A program made the translations under genes and the position numbers. Positions 1 to 9,407 of a DNA stretch of 64,000 bases are shown here, piece by piece (positions within the stretch are counted from its first letter, which is position 1; each line of letters begins with the position of its first letter). The stretch is from positions 1 through 64,000 of the forward strand of contig QPMI01000516.1 of NCBI GenBank assembly GCA_004431415.1, read 5' to 3'. The notes below the pieces were generated by a model. It saw only the letters and a list, made by a program, of their open reading frames with translations, searched no databases and was not told the DNA's origin. The DNA comes from Cyanophora paradoxa. Lineage: Eukaryota > Glaucocystophyceae > Cyanophorales > Cyanophoraceae.

Positions 1-512
1 TATAGGAGTTATATATCCCCCCTAACCCCCCTAACCCCCCCACATGTATACATTATTACCATTTCTGGTCATAAAACAACCAGAAAGTAAAAAATGAAGG
101 TCCCCCAGAAGGTCCCCCAGACGTCTTGAACCCCCCCCAAAAACCTATCATGAGCCCCCCTAATCCTCCTCCTTTTCCAAGTGGTAGGGATGGAGAGAGG
201 GGGATGGGGGGATAGGGGGATGGAGGGATGGGAAACCCATCCCCTTGAACTCGATTAGAAAATTTCAAAAAACAAAAACAAAATTATTTTTCTGAGAAAA
301 GTCCCATCCCCCTGACTGACTCCCATCCCCTACCCATCCCCCTGACTGGCTATGGTCACAAAATCAGCCACCTCCTTCCTTTTTTCCCATCCCCCTACCC
401 ATCCCCCTCCCATCCCCTCCCATCCCCCTACCCATCCCCTCAAACCACTCCTTACCAGACAGTCCCATCCCCTTCCATCCCCTGACTATTCAAGATATCT
501 CTTTATAGATAA
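1..512. repeat. C-rich low-complexity tracts, no gene
   Basis: The first 500 bases are dominated by irregular repeats of C-runs: two copies of a CCCCCCTAA unit at 8-32 and many CCCATCCCC-like units between 300 and 480. Open frames here are by-products of the repeat and have no coding character. The G-rich complement could form quadruplexes. No terminal inverted repeat partner of this stretch is visible elsewhere in the window. Confidence 0.6.
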
Positions 513-542
513 ATGGAAAAAATGAGTAGAAGGAGGGCAGTC

Positions 543-3002
543 TTAATCATCTTGAATCAGAATATTCTCTTCCTCTTTGATGCTATCATCATCTTCCAGC
601 TTACATTTCTTGAAGGCAGACATCATATCCTCCCATTTGAAATGATAGTAATTGATGCCTTGGCACTTTTTCACCTCAATAAAGGCTGTATTCCTCATCT
701 CAATATAGAACTTCTTTTGATTCATCTCACACTTGAATTTGGCCTTCTCCTGAAACTCTGCCCACCAAGTCCAAGCACTGATCAGATTTTGTGTCTTACA
801 TTTCTCCTTGGTGACCTTTCCATTGGCTGTTAGCCAGTAGGCAAAGTATTCAATAGGTGAAAGTGTTGCCTGTTGAGCAAGGAAATATTTGGCACTCAAT
901 GGCCTCTCTTTATCCCAATCCACATTGCTGATGTCCACCTGTTTCAGGAACCTGACAATCATGTGGATGTTGTCAGTATTGTCAAGCCAAGCATGAAGTG
1001 GCTTGAAGTACTCAGCATCTCTTTGGTGTTTTGTGCTGCTTTCAAAGAAGGCAAATCGCCTATCTCCAGACTCCACCTTCACAGGATATTACTATTTGTT
1101 GTGAAAACGAAGTGGACACAATTGGGGCTTGTGTAGCTGTCAATGCCTTTGTGTTCAATGGTGATCTTATCATTTGTTATATAATCCTTAAGCTTTCGCT
1201 GTACTCATAGTTATCCTTTGCTTTGGCCTCATTCAATGTCACCATAATTTTATGCTCTTTGTTGTGTGAGAATCTGGAAAATAGGTCATTCTCTCCATCA
1301 CATGTGGAGAAGGCCAATTTGTTGCCCAACACCTTTTTCTCAAAAATGTCCAGCAGTGTATTTTTTCCTGTGCCTTGGACACCCATGAAAACCAAGGCAA
1401 CCCCAATCTTTTCCCCAGGCCTCTGGAGCATATGAGCAAACCATTTCAAGGCATACTCTGTAGCTTTCTCATTCTCCCCACACATTAAACTCAAATGTTT
1501 CAGGAAAGGGCTGATCATCTCATCAGTGATCACATCAGGAATATCACCACATGGAGCATAATCGATTGCCATTCCCTGATAGAGGTTGAAGACACTGGCT
1601 GTTTTACATGGGAGCTTGGCAGGAGGTGGAAGGAACTCCACAAACTCATATCTGGTACTATCTCCATCCTCTATCCACTTCTTGAAGGTACTCTTATATT
1701 TACCATCCCCAGCATCATACTGGATGTGTGGGAAAGTCCCTTTCTTCACTTTTTCAATGTCATGAGGAATCCAAGATTTTTCTTTGTCATTCCACATAAA
1801 CACACACTTTTTATCAGTACAATGGATACACCTGGCATCCAAGTATCGTTTTTGTACCTCATATATATCCCTTGCTGGGATTGGATCCAGTTTGTAGTTG
1901 ACCTTTCCATTTTCTTCCCCCTCCTCATCATCCAAGAATAAGAATCCTGATACTTGGGGTGCTGAAAACATGACCTTGTAAAGTTCTGGATTATCCTGCT
2001 TCAGCCAGGTCCTGAGTGAACCCATTGTGATTTTGCTCCCCTTTCTCTTGCTGTTCCAGATGCTCTCAAAATCTTTGTCAGCCCCATCTTCATCATACTT
2101 GTCCAAGCATTTAGAGCTGAAGTCATGCCACAGTTCTCTGGCCTGTTTCTTTGGGATTTCCATGTCTTTGCTAACATTACAGATGGCATAGCCAACATTG
2201 ACCCATGCCTTTCTATCATCAGCGCGTTTTCCATCCAACCCCATAACAGCCTTTCTAAGAATGTCAAAGCCAGATAAGGTGGGGTTTGATGCCACTATAG
2301 GAGCCTTGAATGGAACAGCCTTGCCCCCCTCCTGAATTTGAAGTAGCTGCGCCCCAGCTTCATAGAACTGGACAAAGTAGTGTTTATAGGGACTCCTTGA
2401 AGGCAGTACATTGCTGGTTTGAAGACCACATCAATATCAACATCATGCTTTTTGGTCCTTTTGTCAAGCCCAGTATCCTTACAATTGTAGATACAGACAA
2501 TATTTTGTGTGGAACTGTATGGCTGAGGATCATAATCATCCCCTCTAACCAGCCCCCAAGAATCAAGTAGCTTTGGGATATCTTCATGCTTCATAACCAG
2601 ATCTGCCCAAATAAAATGGGCAGATTGCTTGAATTTAACCTCTCCTGAATCAACAAGCTTTACCCTTCGATGCCTCACACTAACAGCAATTTTATCCAAG
2701 TCAACCCCTGACAAGGCAGCAAGACGTTTGCGCAAATCCAATACAACTTGAGCAGCTTCTTTTTGGTTGATAGAAGCATCATTCTCGAGAGGGACAAGCC
2801 TGTCAAAGTCCAAATAAACCCTGGTCAGCTGTTCAGGGGTTAAATGCTCGACCCAGTGCTTCCCTTTTTGAATGATACAATTAGCCTCATCCCAGCTCAT
2901 GGAGATGATGCCAGACTTGTCAAAGTTTTGAAGCTGCTTCTTGAAAGTTGCCTCAGTGGGGGCACAAGTAATTTCGGTGGTGGTGAACATGGTGGATGTC
3001 AT
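543..3002 (-). CDS. Primase-SF3 helicase, broken by three frameshifts
   Basis: One replication protein of about 815 residues is spread over three frames. The N-terminal part (2295-3002) is an archaeo-eukaryotic primase domain: YLDFDR at residues 63-68 supplies the metal-binding acidic pair and a QSAHFIW segment follows near residue 125. The middle part (1177-2295) has a PriCT-like segment and the SF3/D5 Walker A motif GVQGTGKN. The last part (543-1082) contains VESGDRRF, typical of the D5-family C-terminus. The frame changes at a G6 run (2324-2329), near 1186-1197 and near 1080-1090, and each needs one extra base to restore the frame. Primase-SF3 fusions are usual in virophages and NCLDV. It diverges from the polymerase gene across a shared AT-rich promoter region. 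Decay and assembly error are both possible. Confidence 0.88.
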
Positions 3003-3030
3003 TCTACAGTAGGGTGAGAAAATAATTTGA

Positions 3031-3073
3031 TGATTCTATAAGGGCCCTTGTCCTTAAGTAGTTTATAGAATCA
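3031..3073 (-). terminator. 3' hairpin behind the small minus-strand gene
   Basis: An 11-base perfect inverted repeat (3031-3041 with 3063-3073) encloses a 21-base loop. It lies just downstream of the stop of the 63-residue minus-strand gene and before the primase start. Hairpins at this place act as transcript 3'-end signals in mimivirus-like and virophage systems; the role here is inferred. Confidence 0.45.
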
Positions 3074-3105
3074 TTAAATAAAACAATCAATTTTTCGCAA
3101 CCCCC

Positions 3106-3297
3106 TCAATACACCACTGTCCTTGGTCTGCCAACAAGGCACCTCCTTTCATCAAAGAGGTACCTCACACAGGGAAGGGGGTCACCTTTGTAGTATCTGC
3201 TCCTCAGACTATTAAGCTTCATTCTCTCACGGAAAGCAGGATCTTGAGCACGGCGACGAGTCACATAGGCAATTTGAGATGCCGCATGGTATGCCAT
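3106..3297 (-). CDS. Small basic protein of unknown function
   Basis: A 63-residue arginine-rich protein starts at an ATG in an AT-rich context and is followed by a hairpin. The central ARRAQDPAFRERMKLNSLRSRYY-type segment (RRRAQDPAFRERM then SRYYKGDP) resembles short basic helical motifs that accompany viral nucleases and DNA-binding proteins. It is too short for an assignment. It sits between the divergent primase-helicase and polymerase genes, so it may belong to the replication module. Confidence 0.45.
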   Translation of the reverse strand: MAYHAASQIAYVTRRRAQDPAFRERMKLNSLRSRYYKGDPLPCVRYLFDERRCLVGRPRTVVY

Positions 3298-3441
3298 TTT
3301 AATTCTTGTTCCTCTACACTATAGGTAAGATTTTATTCTTTAAATGCTGATTCTATTCGTTTTTTTAGCGCTGCGAATTGTCCACAATATAAACATTTAA
3401 AGATTATTTTCGTACCTAGATATAAGTACAACCCCCCAACC
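3298..3441. promoter_or_regulatory. Divergent AT-rich promoter region
   Basis: This AT-rich gap separates the minus-strand small gene and primase from the plus-strand polymerase. It contains several TATA-like stretches (for example ATAGGTAAGATTTTATTC around 3322-3340 and AATATAAACATTTAAAG around 3385-3402). No single element can be assigned to one gene from the sequence alone. Confidence 0.35.
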
Positions 3442-6400
3442 ATGCCCCGCCCCAGCCACTACCAAATTAAGGAGCTCCAGGACAAGATTCTCGGGAATCT
3501 GGCGTTCTTACTGGCCAATCACTCCATCAGTGAAAGTGAATATGAATCTTATATTAAACAGACCAACAAGAAGCTCAAGGGGCTTCAAGCTCTCAATCGA
3601 GAGCTATTAGGGAAAATCGAGACCCTTGATGAGACTGATCGCCTTGGCCAAATCCAAGTCGAACAAACTACCACAACTCAAGTCAGAGGAGATGAATACA
3701 CTACCTTAATAAATGAACATCGTGCTCTTAATAATAAATACATTGATTTTACCATCAGGGCTCACCACCAGATCCTGACCACTCAAGAGTTTATAGACAC
3801 CTACTCTGAGGAACTCCACACAAGGCTCCAAGATGCCATCAATTCACAGATGTCGATTAAAACTCGCTTTACGTTTGTCTGTCGCTTTTCAAAAGCAAAC
3901 AATTCGAGAGACTTTATTACCAAGCACATTTACAGCACCTATGCTATCATGACAAGATCTCGAACCCTCACTAAAGAAACTGCGAAATTGGCTAAGGAAT
4001 GCCAGTCGCAAATTAATGTCACAGACAGCTATAAACTCCAAAGCATTGAGGCTTTGAGAGTGATTGTTCTGTCCTTTAAACCCATCTCAGGAGGTGCTTT
4101 TATCCCACTCCCAGAGTGGCTCAAAAATAAACGAGCCATTGTCAATGTTAATAACAAGGACAATAGATGCTTTGAGTATGCTATCCTTTCTTATATTCAC
4201 AAGGACGAAGTAAATAGCCACAAGCGCAATGAGACTTCCCAATACAGGAGGTGGTTCAAAAAAGAACTAAATTTCGAGGGCATTGAGTTTCCTGTAAAGG
4301 CAGATGCTGATACTATTGATCTCTTTGAAAATCTCAATCCAGCAATCTCTGTTAATATTTACGACCCCTCTAACTCTACAGAAGAAATTAATCTACTCCA
4401 CAACAGCTCCTCAAGGAACAGGAAACACCAAGTGGATCTGCTGCTAATTACAGACGAAAATGGTAACAGTCATTATACCACAATATTCAGCATGTCCAGA
4501 GTCTTAGCTAAAAATGATAAGCAGCGACTCCATTTCTGTAAAACCTGTTCCAACCACTTCAAGACTGAGGAGAAGCTTCAATCCCACATTCAAAGCAAAC
4601 GTTGTGTGGATTGGAAGACAAGTGCTGGAGAGACCCCAAAACAACCCACATTCATTGAATTTGGTCTTAAACATCTCTCAAAGACTGTATTCCTCCCCGT
4701 GATTGCCTATTGCTATTTCGATTATGAAACAGATATTTCTGGTATGTTCAAGATCAAATCAATCTCACTGACAGCTCTTCATAATAATAGAGTAGTACTC
4801 ACTAAAACCCACTCCAACATCTTTGAGCTCCTGAGTACCCTCGACAGCACAGCCCCAGAGCTATTCAAAGCCCTATTTACCAACATCCCAATGTCACTGA
4901 CCAAAGAGCAGAAACGTACCCATTACCTTGCTAAAACCTGCTACATCTGCCAAGGTGATTTCACCCAAGACAATTATAAAGTGAGGGATCACGACCACCA
5001 AACTGGCGATTTTGTGGGCACAGCATGTCGCAAATGTAATCTCCACAGACGCACCAGCAATCTCACCAAGATTCCCATAGTGACCAATGATCTGTCCCTA
5101 TCTGGAACGCAGATATTCAAGGCAGTCGCCTTAAATCCCGAAAAAAGGGTGGACGTCCTTGCGAAATCATTTGACAACTACATGTCGATCACCTGGGGCT
5201 GTTTCAAATTCATTGACATCAAAAACTTTATTGATTATGGCGTCCAGAACGTGGAACAATTAATGGAAAAGTTCCAGCTTTTCCGCCAGAAATCACACAA
5301 AACTTTTGGGATGGATGCTGCCCACTATGTCTCAAGTCCAGGGCTTTCGTGGGACAGCATGCTATCGATTACCAAGCCCAAAATCGAACTCCTCTCCAAC
5401 CTTGATATGTACAACATGGTTGAAGGCATGATCAGGGGAGGCCTTTCGATTATGAATCATAAATATGCCAAAAAGGAAAGGGACAGCCACATTATATATT
5501 TAGATGCCAATAACCTATATGGTTATGCCCTGTCCCAAAAGCTTCCCCTCTCGAATTTCCAATGGTCCCCAGAACCCTCAAATTACGACCTGTCATCAGC
5601 AGAGGGGGCCATCTTAGAAGTTGACATCCATTATCCCCAGCACCTCCATCAACTCCACAAAGAACTGCCTCTTGTCATCAAGAGAACAGAGGATGGACTA
5701 CAAGCGGCCTGCGAAGACATATACAACTTTGTGGTGTCGAAACCTTTGCTCCAATTCATGGTAGCGCAAGGCTTAAAGGTCACCAAAATCCACAGGGTGC
5801 TAACATTTACTCAGGCTGCCTTTATGAAGCCTTACGTCGAATCCAATGCCCAAAACCGCAGAGCAGCCCCTTCCAAACCCGAAAAGGACTTCTTTAAAAT
5901 CATGAACAATAGCCTTTTCGGCAAAACCATTGAGAAAGTGAGAGGAAGGTCTAATGTCAAGATTGCCACCAACGAAAAGCAATTTATGAAATACGCCAGA
6001 TCGCCCCTACTCAAAGCAGAAACAAGACTAAGCGATTCAGCAGTAGCCTTCGAAATGCTACAGAAAAATGTCAAGTTAGATAAGCCCATAGCAATTGGGG
6101 CAGTTGTTTTAGATCTTGCCAAGCTGCGGCTATTTGATTATTATTATAACACCATCAAGCGGAAATGGCCAGACTGTAAACTGCTTTTTACTGATACAGA
6201 TTCGCTTTGCCTTCAAATAAATTCGAAAACTATAGCAAAAGACCTACAAGACATTGACACCCACCCCACAGAGCTTGGCAAGTTCAAAGATGAGTTTGAG
6301 GGCAGAACCATTATTGAATATGCTGGGGTAAGGCCGAAATGCTACAGCATTAAAACAGATGATGAGGAAATAAAAAAGCTGGCAGGTGTTTGTAAGGAGA

Positions 6401-6537
6401 CCATTCAAACAGATCTGTCTTTCCAAGATTATAAAGACCATGTGCTCCACCAAAAACCCAAGCAAATCGAAATGACTGTCCAAAAGAAGCTTGAAAATGA
6501 GACCTTCAATGTGAAGATGTCAAAGATTGCTTTCTAA
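3442..6537 (+). CDS. Protein-primed family B DNA polymerase (pPolB)
   Basis: This 1031-residue protein has the layout of Polinton/adintovirus pPolB. An N-terminal region carries NNKDNRCFEYAI near 236. A C2H2 finger (FCKTCSNHF, about 363) is followed by an exonuclease-like YFDYETD near 423 and an endonuclease-VII-like zinc segment with CYIC and CRKC (499-530). The polymerase motifs are A, DANNLYGYALS (about 687); B, NSLFGKTIEKV (about 822); and C, FTDTDSL (about 915). GVRPKCYSIK lies near 962. It would replicate a linear genome with a terminal protein primer. The C-terminus is somewhat short, ending about 10 bases before the integrase gene. All catalytic motifs look intact. Confidence 0.95.
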   Translation: MPRPSHYQIKELQDKILGNLAFLLANHSISESEYESYIKQTNKKLKGLQALNRELLGKIETLDETDRLGQIQVEQTTTTQVRGDEYTTLINEHRALNNKYIDFTIRAHHQILTTQEFIDTYSEELHTRLQDAINSQMSIKTRFTFVCRFSKANNSRDFITKHIYSTYAIMTRSRTLTKETAKLAKECQSQINVTDSYKLQSIEALRVIVLSFKPISGGAFIPLPEWLKNKRAIVNVNNKDNRCFEYAILSYIHKDEVNSHKRNETSQYRRWFKKELNFEGIEFPVKADADTIDLFENLNPAISVNIYDPSNSTEEINLLHNSSSRNRKHQVDLLLITDENGNSHYTTIFSMSRVLAKNDKQRLHFCKTCSNHFKTEEKLQSHIQSKRCVDWKTSAGETPKQPTFIEFGLKHLSKTVFLPVIAYCYFDYETDISGMFKIKSISLTALHNNRVVLTKTHSNIFELLSTLDSTAPELFKALFTNIPMSLTKEQKRTHYLAKTCYICQGDFTQDNYKVRDHDHQTGDFVGTACRKCNLHRRTSNLTKIPIVTNDLSLSGTQIFKAVALNPEKRVDVLAKSFDNYMSITWGCFKFIDIKNFIDYGVQNVEQLMEKFQLFRQKSHKTFGMDAAHYVSSPGLSWDSMLSITKPKIELLSNLDMYNMVEGMIRGGLSIMNHKYAKKERDSHIIYLDANNLYGYALSQKLPLSNFQWSPEPSNYDLSSAEGAILEVDIHYPQHLHQLHKELPLVIKRTEDGLQAACEDIYNFVVSKPLLQFMVAQGLKVTKIHRVLTFTQAAFMKPYVESNAQNRRAAPSKPEKDFFKIMNNSLFGKTIEKVRGRSNVKIATNEKQFMKYARSPLLKAETRLSDSAVAFEMLQKNVKLDKPIAIGAVVLDLAKLRLFDYYYNTIKRKWPDCKLLFTDTDSLCLQINSKTIAKDLQDIDTHPTELGKFKDEFEGRTIIEYAGVRPKCYSIKTDDEEIKKLAGVCKETIQTDLSFQDYKDHVLHQKPKQIEMTVQKKLENETFNVKMSKIAF

Positions 6538-6548
6538 TCCCAATATAG

Positions 6549-7919
6549 ATGTCATCAAAGATCACACGCAGACAAACAGAGTACGATGTGAGTATATTGC
6601 CAATCCCAATCCCTCAAGAGGAGAGAGGGGGTCGCATTCAGAAAAAGAGTGACCTCAAAGCTTTAGTTCCTGTGGATATCCCAACTGCCATTGCTGTGCC
6701 CCACTTGGATCCCTTAGCAAGGACATTCTATGACACCAAGGTAGGATTTAAAGGCCTTGCTTCATTGGCCAAAGAGCTTCCAGATGTGCCAAGAAAGACA
6801 ATCCGTAGATTCTATGATGCCCAAGAAATCAACCAGATAAATAAACCCCTCCCATCTGCCAAGAAGACTGCCTATATCCCAATAAGACAGCCACTCGACT
6901 GCTATGCCATAGACCTAATCTTTTATCCTTCGTACAGCAAACAGAATCAAGGCTACAACACATTCCTCACAGCTGTAGAAAACACCACCAGACTGGGCTT
7001 TATAATTCCCATGAGGGGAAAGACAGCAGAAAGCACATTGAACGCATTTAAGGAGCTTGAGCAACAAGTCCCTCGTCCAATTGTGAAGATACAAAGTGAT
7101 GCTGGGAGCGAATTCCTGAACAAGGTATTTAAAGACCATTTAGAAACCCAGATGATTGAGCACCAAGTTTCGCAGGTTGGAGATCACAATAGCCAAGGCC
7201 GAATAGAAGCCTTTAATCGCACAATAAAGAAGCTAATTAACTCGTATTGTATAGCGAATAATACTGTAAAGTTTTTCGACAAGCTCCAAGATTTTGCCTA
7301 CAACTACAATAATACCATCCACTCAGCAACGGGGATGAAACCAGCAGAGACCACAGAGGTACATGTTCCTCTAATACTCGGAAAAGAAAACGAGAAATTC
7401 ATGAAGTCAATTGAATATCTAAAAGACTATCCAGCAGGGAGCCACGTGAGAACTAAAATAGAGAAGAGCCCATTTGCCAAACAAGGGAATAATTGGAGCC
7501 GCGAAATATTCACAATAGAAGGAGTGGAGGGGTTCAAATTTAAACTAAGGGACATTTCTGGCAAACTAATAGATCGACTTTATGCCCACTACGAATTACA
7601 GAAAGTGGAAACCGTGGAGTTCTTGGAGGCGCCATCAATAAATGTCATTGAAGAGGCAAAGAAAGAGGCCAGAACAGAGCGACTTTTGGCCAGAGAGGGG
7701 ATTGAGAGGGCTCCAAATGTGCCGGATAAACCTTTATTGGAGGACAGAGCAGGGAAGAAGAAGAAACAAGGGAGAGAGTTGGAAAGATTGAGGGTGGCAG
7801 GGACAGAGAGATTAGCAGGGGGAGCAGAGGCAGTAAGGTGGTATAGAGATTTCTCAAATTCAAAGGAGACCTATGAAGCTCCAGCAATTTCCACGAGATC
7901 AAGGAGGAGGGCAGGATGA
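6549..7919 (+). CDS. Retroviral-type (rve) integrase
   Basis: The 456-residue protein is a DDE integrase of the kind found in Polintons and Maverick virophages. The catalytic triad is visible: D in YAIDLIF (about 121), D in QSDAGSEF (about 183) and E in GRIEAFNRTI (about 220), with the D-E spacing expected for the rve fold. A C-terminal SH3/chromo-like segment (RLYAHYELQKVE) follows, and then a Lys/Arg-rich tail. The gene starts 12 bases after the polymerase stop, suggesting co-expression. It would join the element's ends into host DNA and explains how the element came to lie in a eukaryotic chromosome. Confidence 0.95.
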   Translation: MSSKITRRQTEYDVSILPIPIPQEERGGRIQKKSDLKALVPVDIPTAIAVPHLDPLARTFYDTKVGFKGLASLAKELPDVPRKTIRRFYDAQEINQINKPLPSAKKTAYIPIRQPLDCYAIDLIFYPSYSKQNQGYNTFLTAVENTTRLGFIIPMRGKTAESTLNAFKELEQQVPRPIVKIQSDAGSEFLNKVFKDHLETQMIEHQVSQVGDHNSQGRIEAFNRTIKKLINSYCIANNTVKFFDKLQDFAYNYNNTIHSATGMKPAETTEVHVPLILGKENEKFMKSIEYLKDYPAGSHVRTKIEKSPFAKQGNNWSREIFTIEGVEGFKFKLRDISGKLIDRLYAHYELQKVETVEFLEAPSINVIEEAKKEARTERLLAREGIERAPNVPDKPLLEDRAGKKKKQGRELERLRVAGTERLAGGAEAVRWYRDFSNSKETYEAPAISTRSRRRAG

Positions 7920-7966
7920 GACATCTGTTACACATTATTGTTTTTTCTTAGCTATTGGTATTCAAA

Positions 7967-8365
7967 ATGCTTGCCAAAGGTTACCATGTGATGCTTGATT
8001 TCCAATTCAGCCAACCAATCAGCGACCATGTGGAGCTCTCTAAATGGCTCATGAATGTCAGTGAAGACATCATCAAGAAATATGGAATACAGGTTGTCCA
8101 CAAACATGCTGAGATTTTTGATGGCACCAAATCACCCCCTGGATTTGCCCAAGTATTATTATTAGATGAAAGCCATTGCTCTGCTCATTGCTACAGTGAT
8201 CAAGGCATGTTAGCAATAGATATATTCAGCTGTGGAAAACAGGCAGAAAGGAATACAAGTTTAATTGCTTTTGAGCTGGAGGAGGAGATAAACAAATATG
8301 CTGTTGGATTTGGGGCAGTAATTAAAAAGAGATTACACCATGAGAAGAGGAGATTTGAGGTTTAA
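7967..8365 (+). CDS. S-adenosylmethionine decarboxylase proenzyme (prokaryotic-type)
   Basis: This 132-residue protein matches the small one-chain AdoMetDC class (SpeH type) that makes decarboxylated SAM for spermidine synthesis. The self-processing site is DESH at 67-70, with Ser69 the expected pyruvoyl precursor. His74 and Cys89 lie at the same spacing (5 and 20 residues from the Ser) as the catalytic residues I recall for the Thermotoga enzyme (Ser63, His68, Cys83). The signature region continues as AIDIFSCG. The start is the ATG at 7967, because the reading frame upstream opens only at a TTG. It follows the integrase in the same orientation with a strong 3' hairpin behind it. It is an unusual cargo gene for such an element. 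Confidence 0.85.
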   Translation: MLAKGYHVMLDFQFSQPISDHVELSKWLMNVSEDIIKKYGIQVVHKHAEIFDGTKSPPGFAQVLLLDESHCSAHCYSDQGMLAIDIFSCGKQAERNTSLIAFELEEEINKYAVGFGAVIKKRLHHEKRRFEV

Positions 8366-8389
8366 GAGAGGGGCAGGAGAGGCAAGAGA

Positions 8390-8480
8390 GGCAGGAGAGG
8401 CAGGAGGGTTATATGTAAAATCCCACACAAGAGGGGATTCCTTAGGAAAGTTTACAAATAACCCTCCTGCCTCTCCTGCC
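8390..8480 (+). terminator. Long hairpin after the AdoMetDC gene
   Basis: A perfect 23-base inverted repeat (8390-8412 with 8458-8480) is continued inward by nearly complementary segments (TGTAAA with TTTACA, AATCCC with GGGATT). It lies 25 bases past the stop of the decarboxylase gene. It is best read as a transcript 3'-end hairpin, but it is also the last feature of the AT-rich element and might mark its right end. Confidence 0.6.
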
Positions 8481-8553
8481 TAATTGGTGCCGAATCCAAG
8501 CTTCTAATACCCCAGAGGCGGCCAACATACTGGTGCCAAAAAGACATGATTAA

Positions 8554-8598
8554 TACCCTAAGACCTGAAATAAATGCTTACTACCCTAGTACCTGAAA
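8554..8598. repeat. Short direct repeat at the element junction
   Basis: A 17-base unit at 8554-8570 recurs at 8582-8598 with two mismatches. It lies between the AT-rich element and the GC-rich virus, beside the large palindrome. It could be a footprint of insertion or recombination; nothing else in 8481-8602 looks coding. Confidence 0.4.
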
Positions 8599-8603
8599 CG
8601 CGC

Positions 8604-8678
8604 ACACATAGGGATACCCCTGATCCAAGCCTGTAGGCCGAAGGCCGGAGGGCTTGGATCAGGGGTATCCCTATGTGT
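8604..8678. repeat. Perfect 28-bp palindrome at composition boundary
   Basis: Positions 8604-8631 are the exact reverse complement of 8651-8678, with a 19-base centre that itself contains GGCC-GAA-GGCC. Base composition changes here from AT-rich to very GC-rich. The right arm is in frame with the LamG-like protein, so the palindrome looks like an inverted duplication of that gene's 5' part, as produced by fold-back repair or by opening a hairpin genome end. Confidence 0.8.
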
Positions 8679-8692
8679 TGCGTAACGCGTAC

Positions 8693-9403
8693 ATGGGGCC
8701 CACCCTCCGTCTGCGTCGCAGCGACGGAACGGAGACGGATTGGTTCGCAGACGGTGTAGGGTCCCTGAACTCTGCTTACGACAGACGTGGCACGGCCTAC
8801 GCCGCCTGGATCTCGGGGTATACAGCCGCGGTTGTAACACTATACGACCAGAGTGGAAGCAATCGAAATGCAACCCAAAGCGTGGAATCCAGGCAGCCGC
8901 AGTACTCAGGGGGCAGGGCGACCTTTGCATTCAACAATGGAACGTTCCTTGACGTACCCTACTCAGCGGCGCTGAATACGTCGACCTTTTCCTGTGTCTG
9001 TTCATGTCTCTACACAACCTCACAAGCGGAATACAGGTCCCCCCTCACCAACCGTGCATCTGGTGCTTCAAGGTATGGATACATGATCTATCGCACGCCT
9101 ACCTCAACTTGGCAGTACTGGGCGGCTATGCCCAGCAGTTGGAATCAACTCGGAACCACTGCTGCGGTCATCAATACAAAGTTCAAAATTGGGGTCGGGT
9201 ACAATGGGGCCTCGCATTCTATCACGATCAACGGCACAACGCAAACCGTGGCTGGTTCCTATGTCCAGAACTCTACGAATCCCTTCCGCATAGGAGCCAT
9301 ATCGGACGGCACTCCCGGGGGATTCTGGGACGGCTGGGTGGACGACATCATGTGCTTCAACGCGGCCATCGGGGATACGAACGCTGTCCACGCTCTCATG
9401 TAG
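8693..9403 (+). CDS. LamG/concanavalin-like lectin-domain protein, 5' truncated
   Basis: The frame encodes about 236 residues from the first ATG (8693) and is open upstream into the palindrome. LYDQSGSNRNATQ is typical of the fold seen in arabinofuranosidase-B-like and LamG structural proteins, and GGFWDGWVDDIMCFNAA is a classic LamG C-terminal strand. Such domains bind glycans, so a virion-surface or attachment role is likely. Family members usually have a longer N-terminus, so the left part is probably lost at the palindrome. Its 3' end converges, four bases apart, with the C1q-like gene. Confidence 0.7.
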   Translation: MGPTLRLRRSDGTETDWFADGVGSLNSAYDRRGTAYAAWISGYTAAVVTLYDQSGSNRNATQSVESRQPQYSGGRATFAFNNGTFLDVPYSAALNTSTFSCVCSCLYTTSQAEYRSPLTNRASGASRYGYMIYRTPTSTWQYWAAMPSSWNQLGTTAAVINTKFKIGVGYNGASHSITINGTTQTVAGSYVQNSTNPFRIGAISDGTPGGFWDGWVDDIMCFNAAIGDTNAVHALM

Positions 9404-9407
9404 GCTG

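Noticed and set aside
8390-8678. Terminal inverted repeats of a complete Polinton
   Set aside because: No matching copy of either palindrome was found at the left side of the window, so an element end cannot be asserted.
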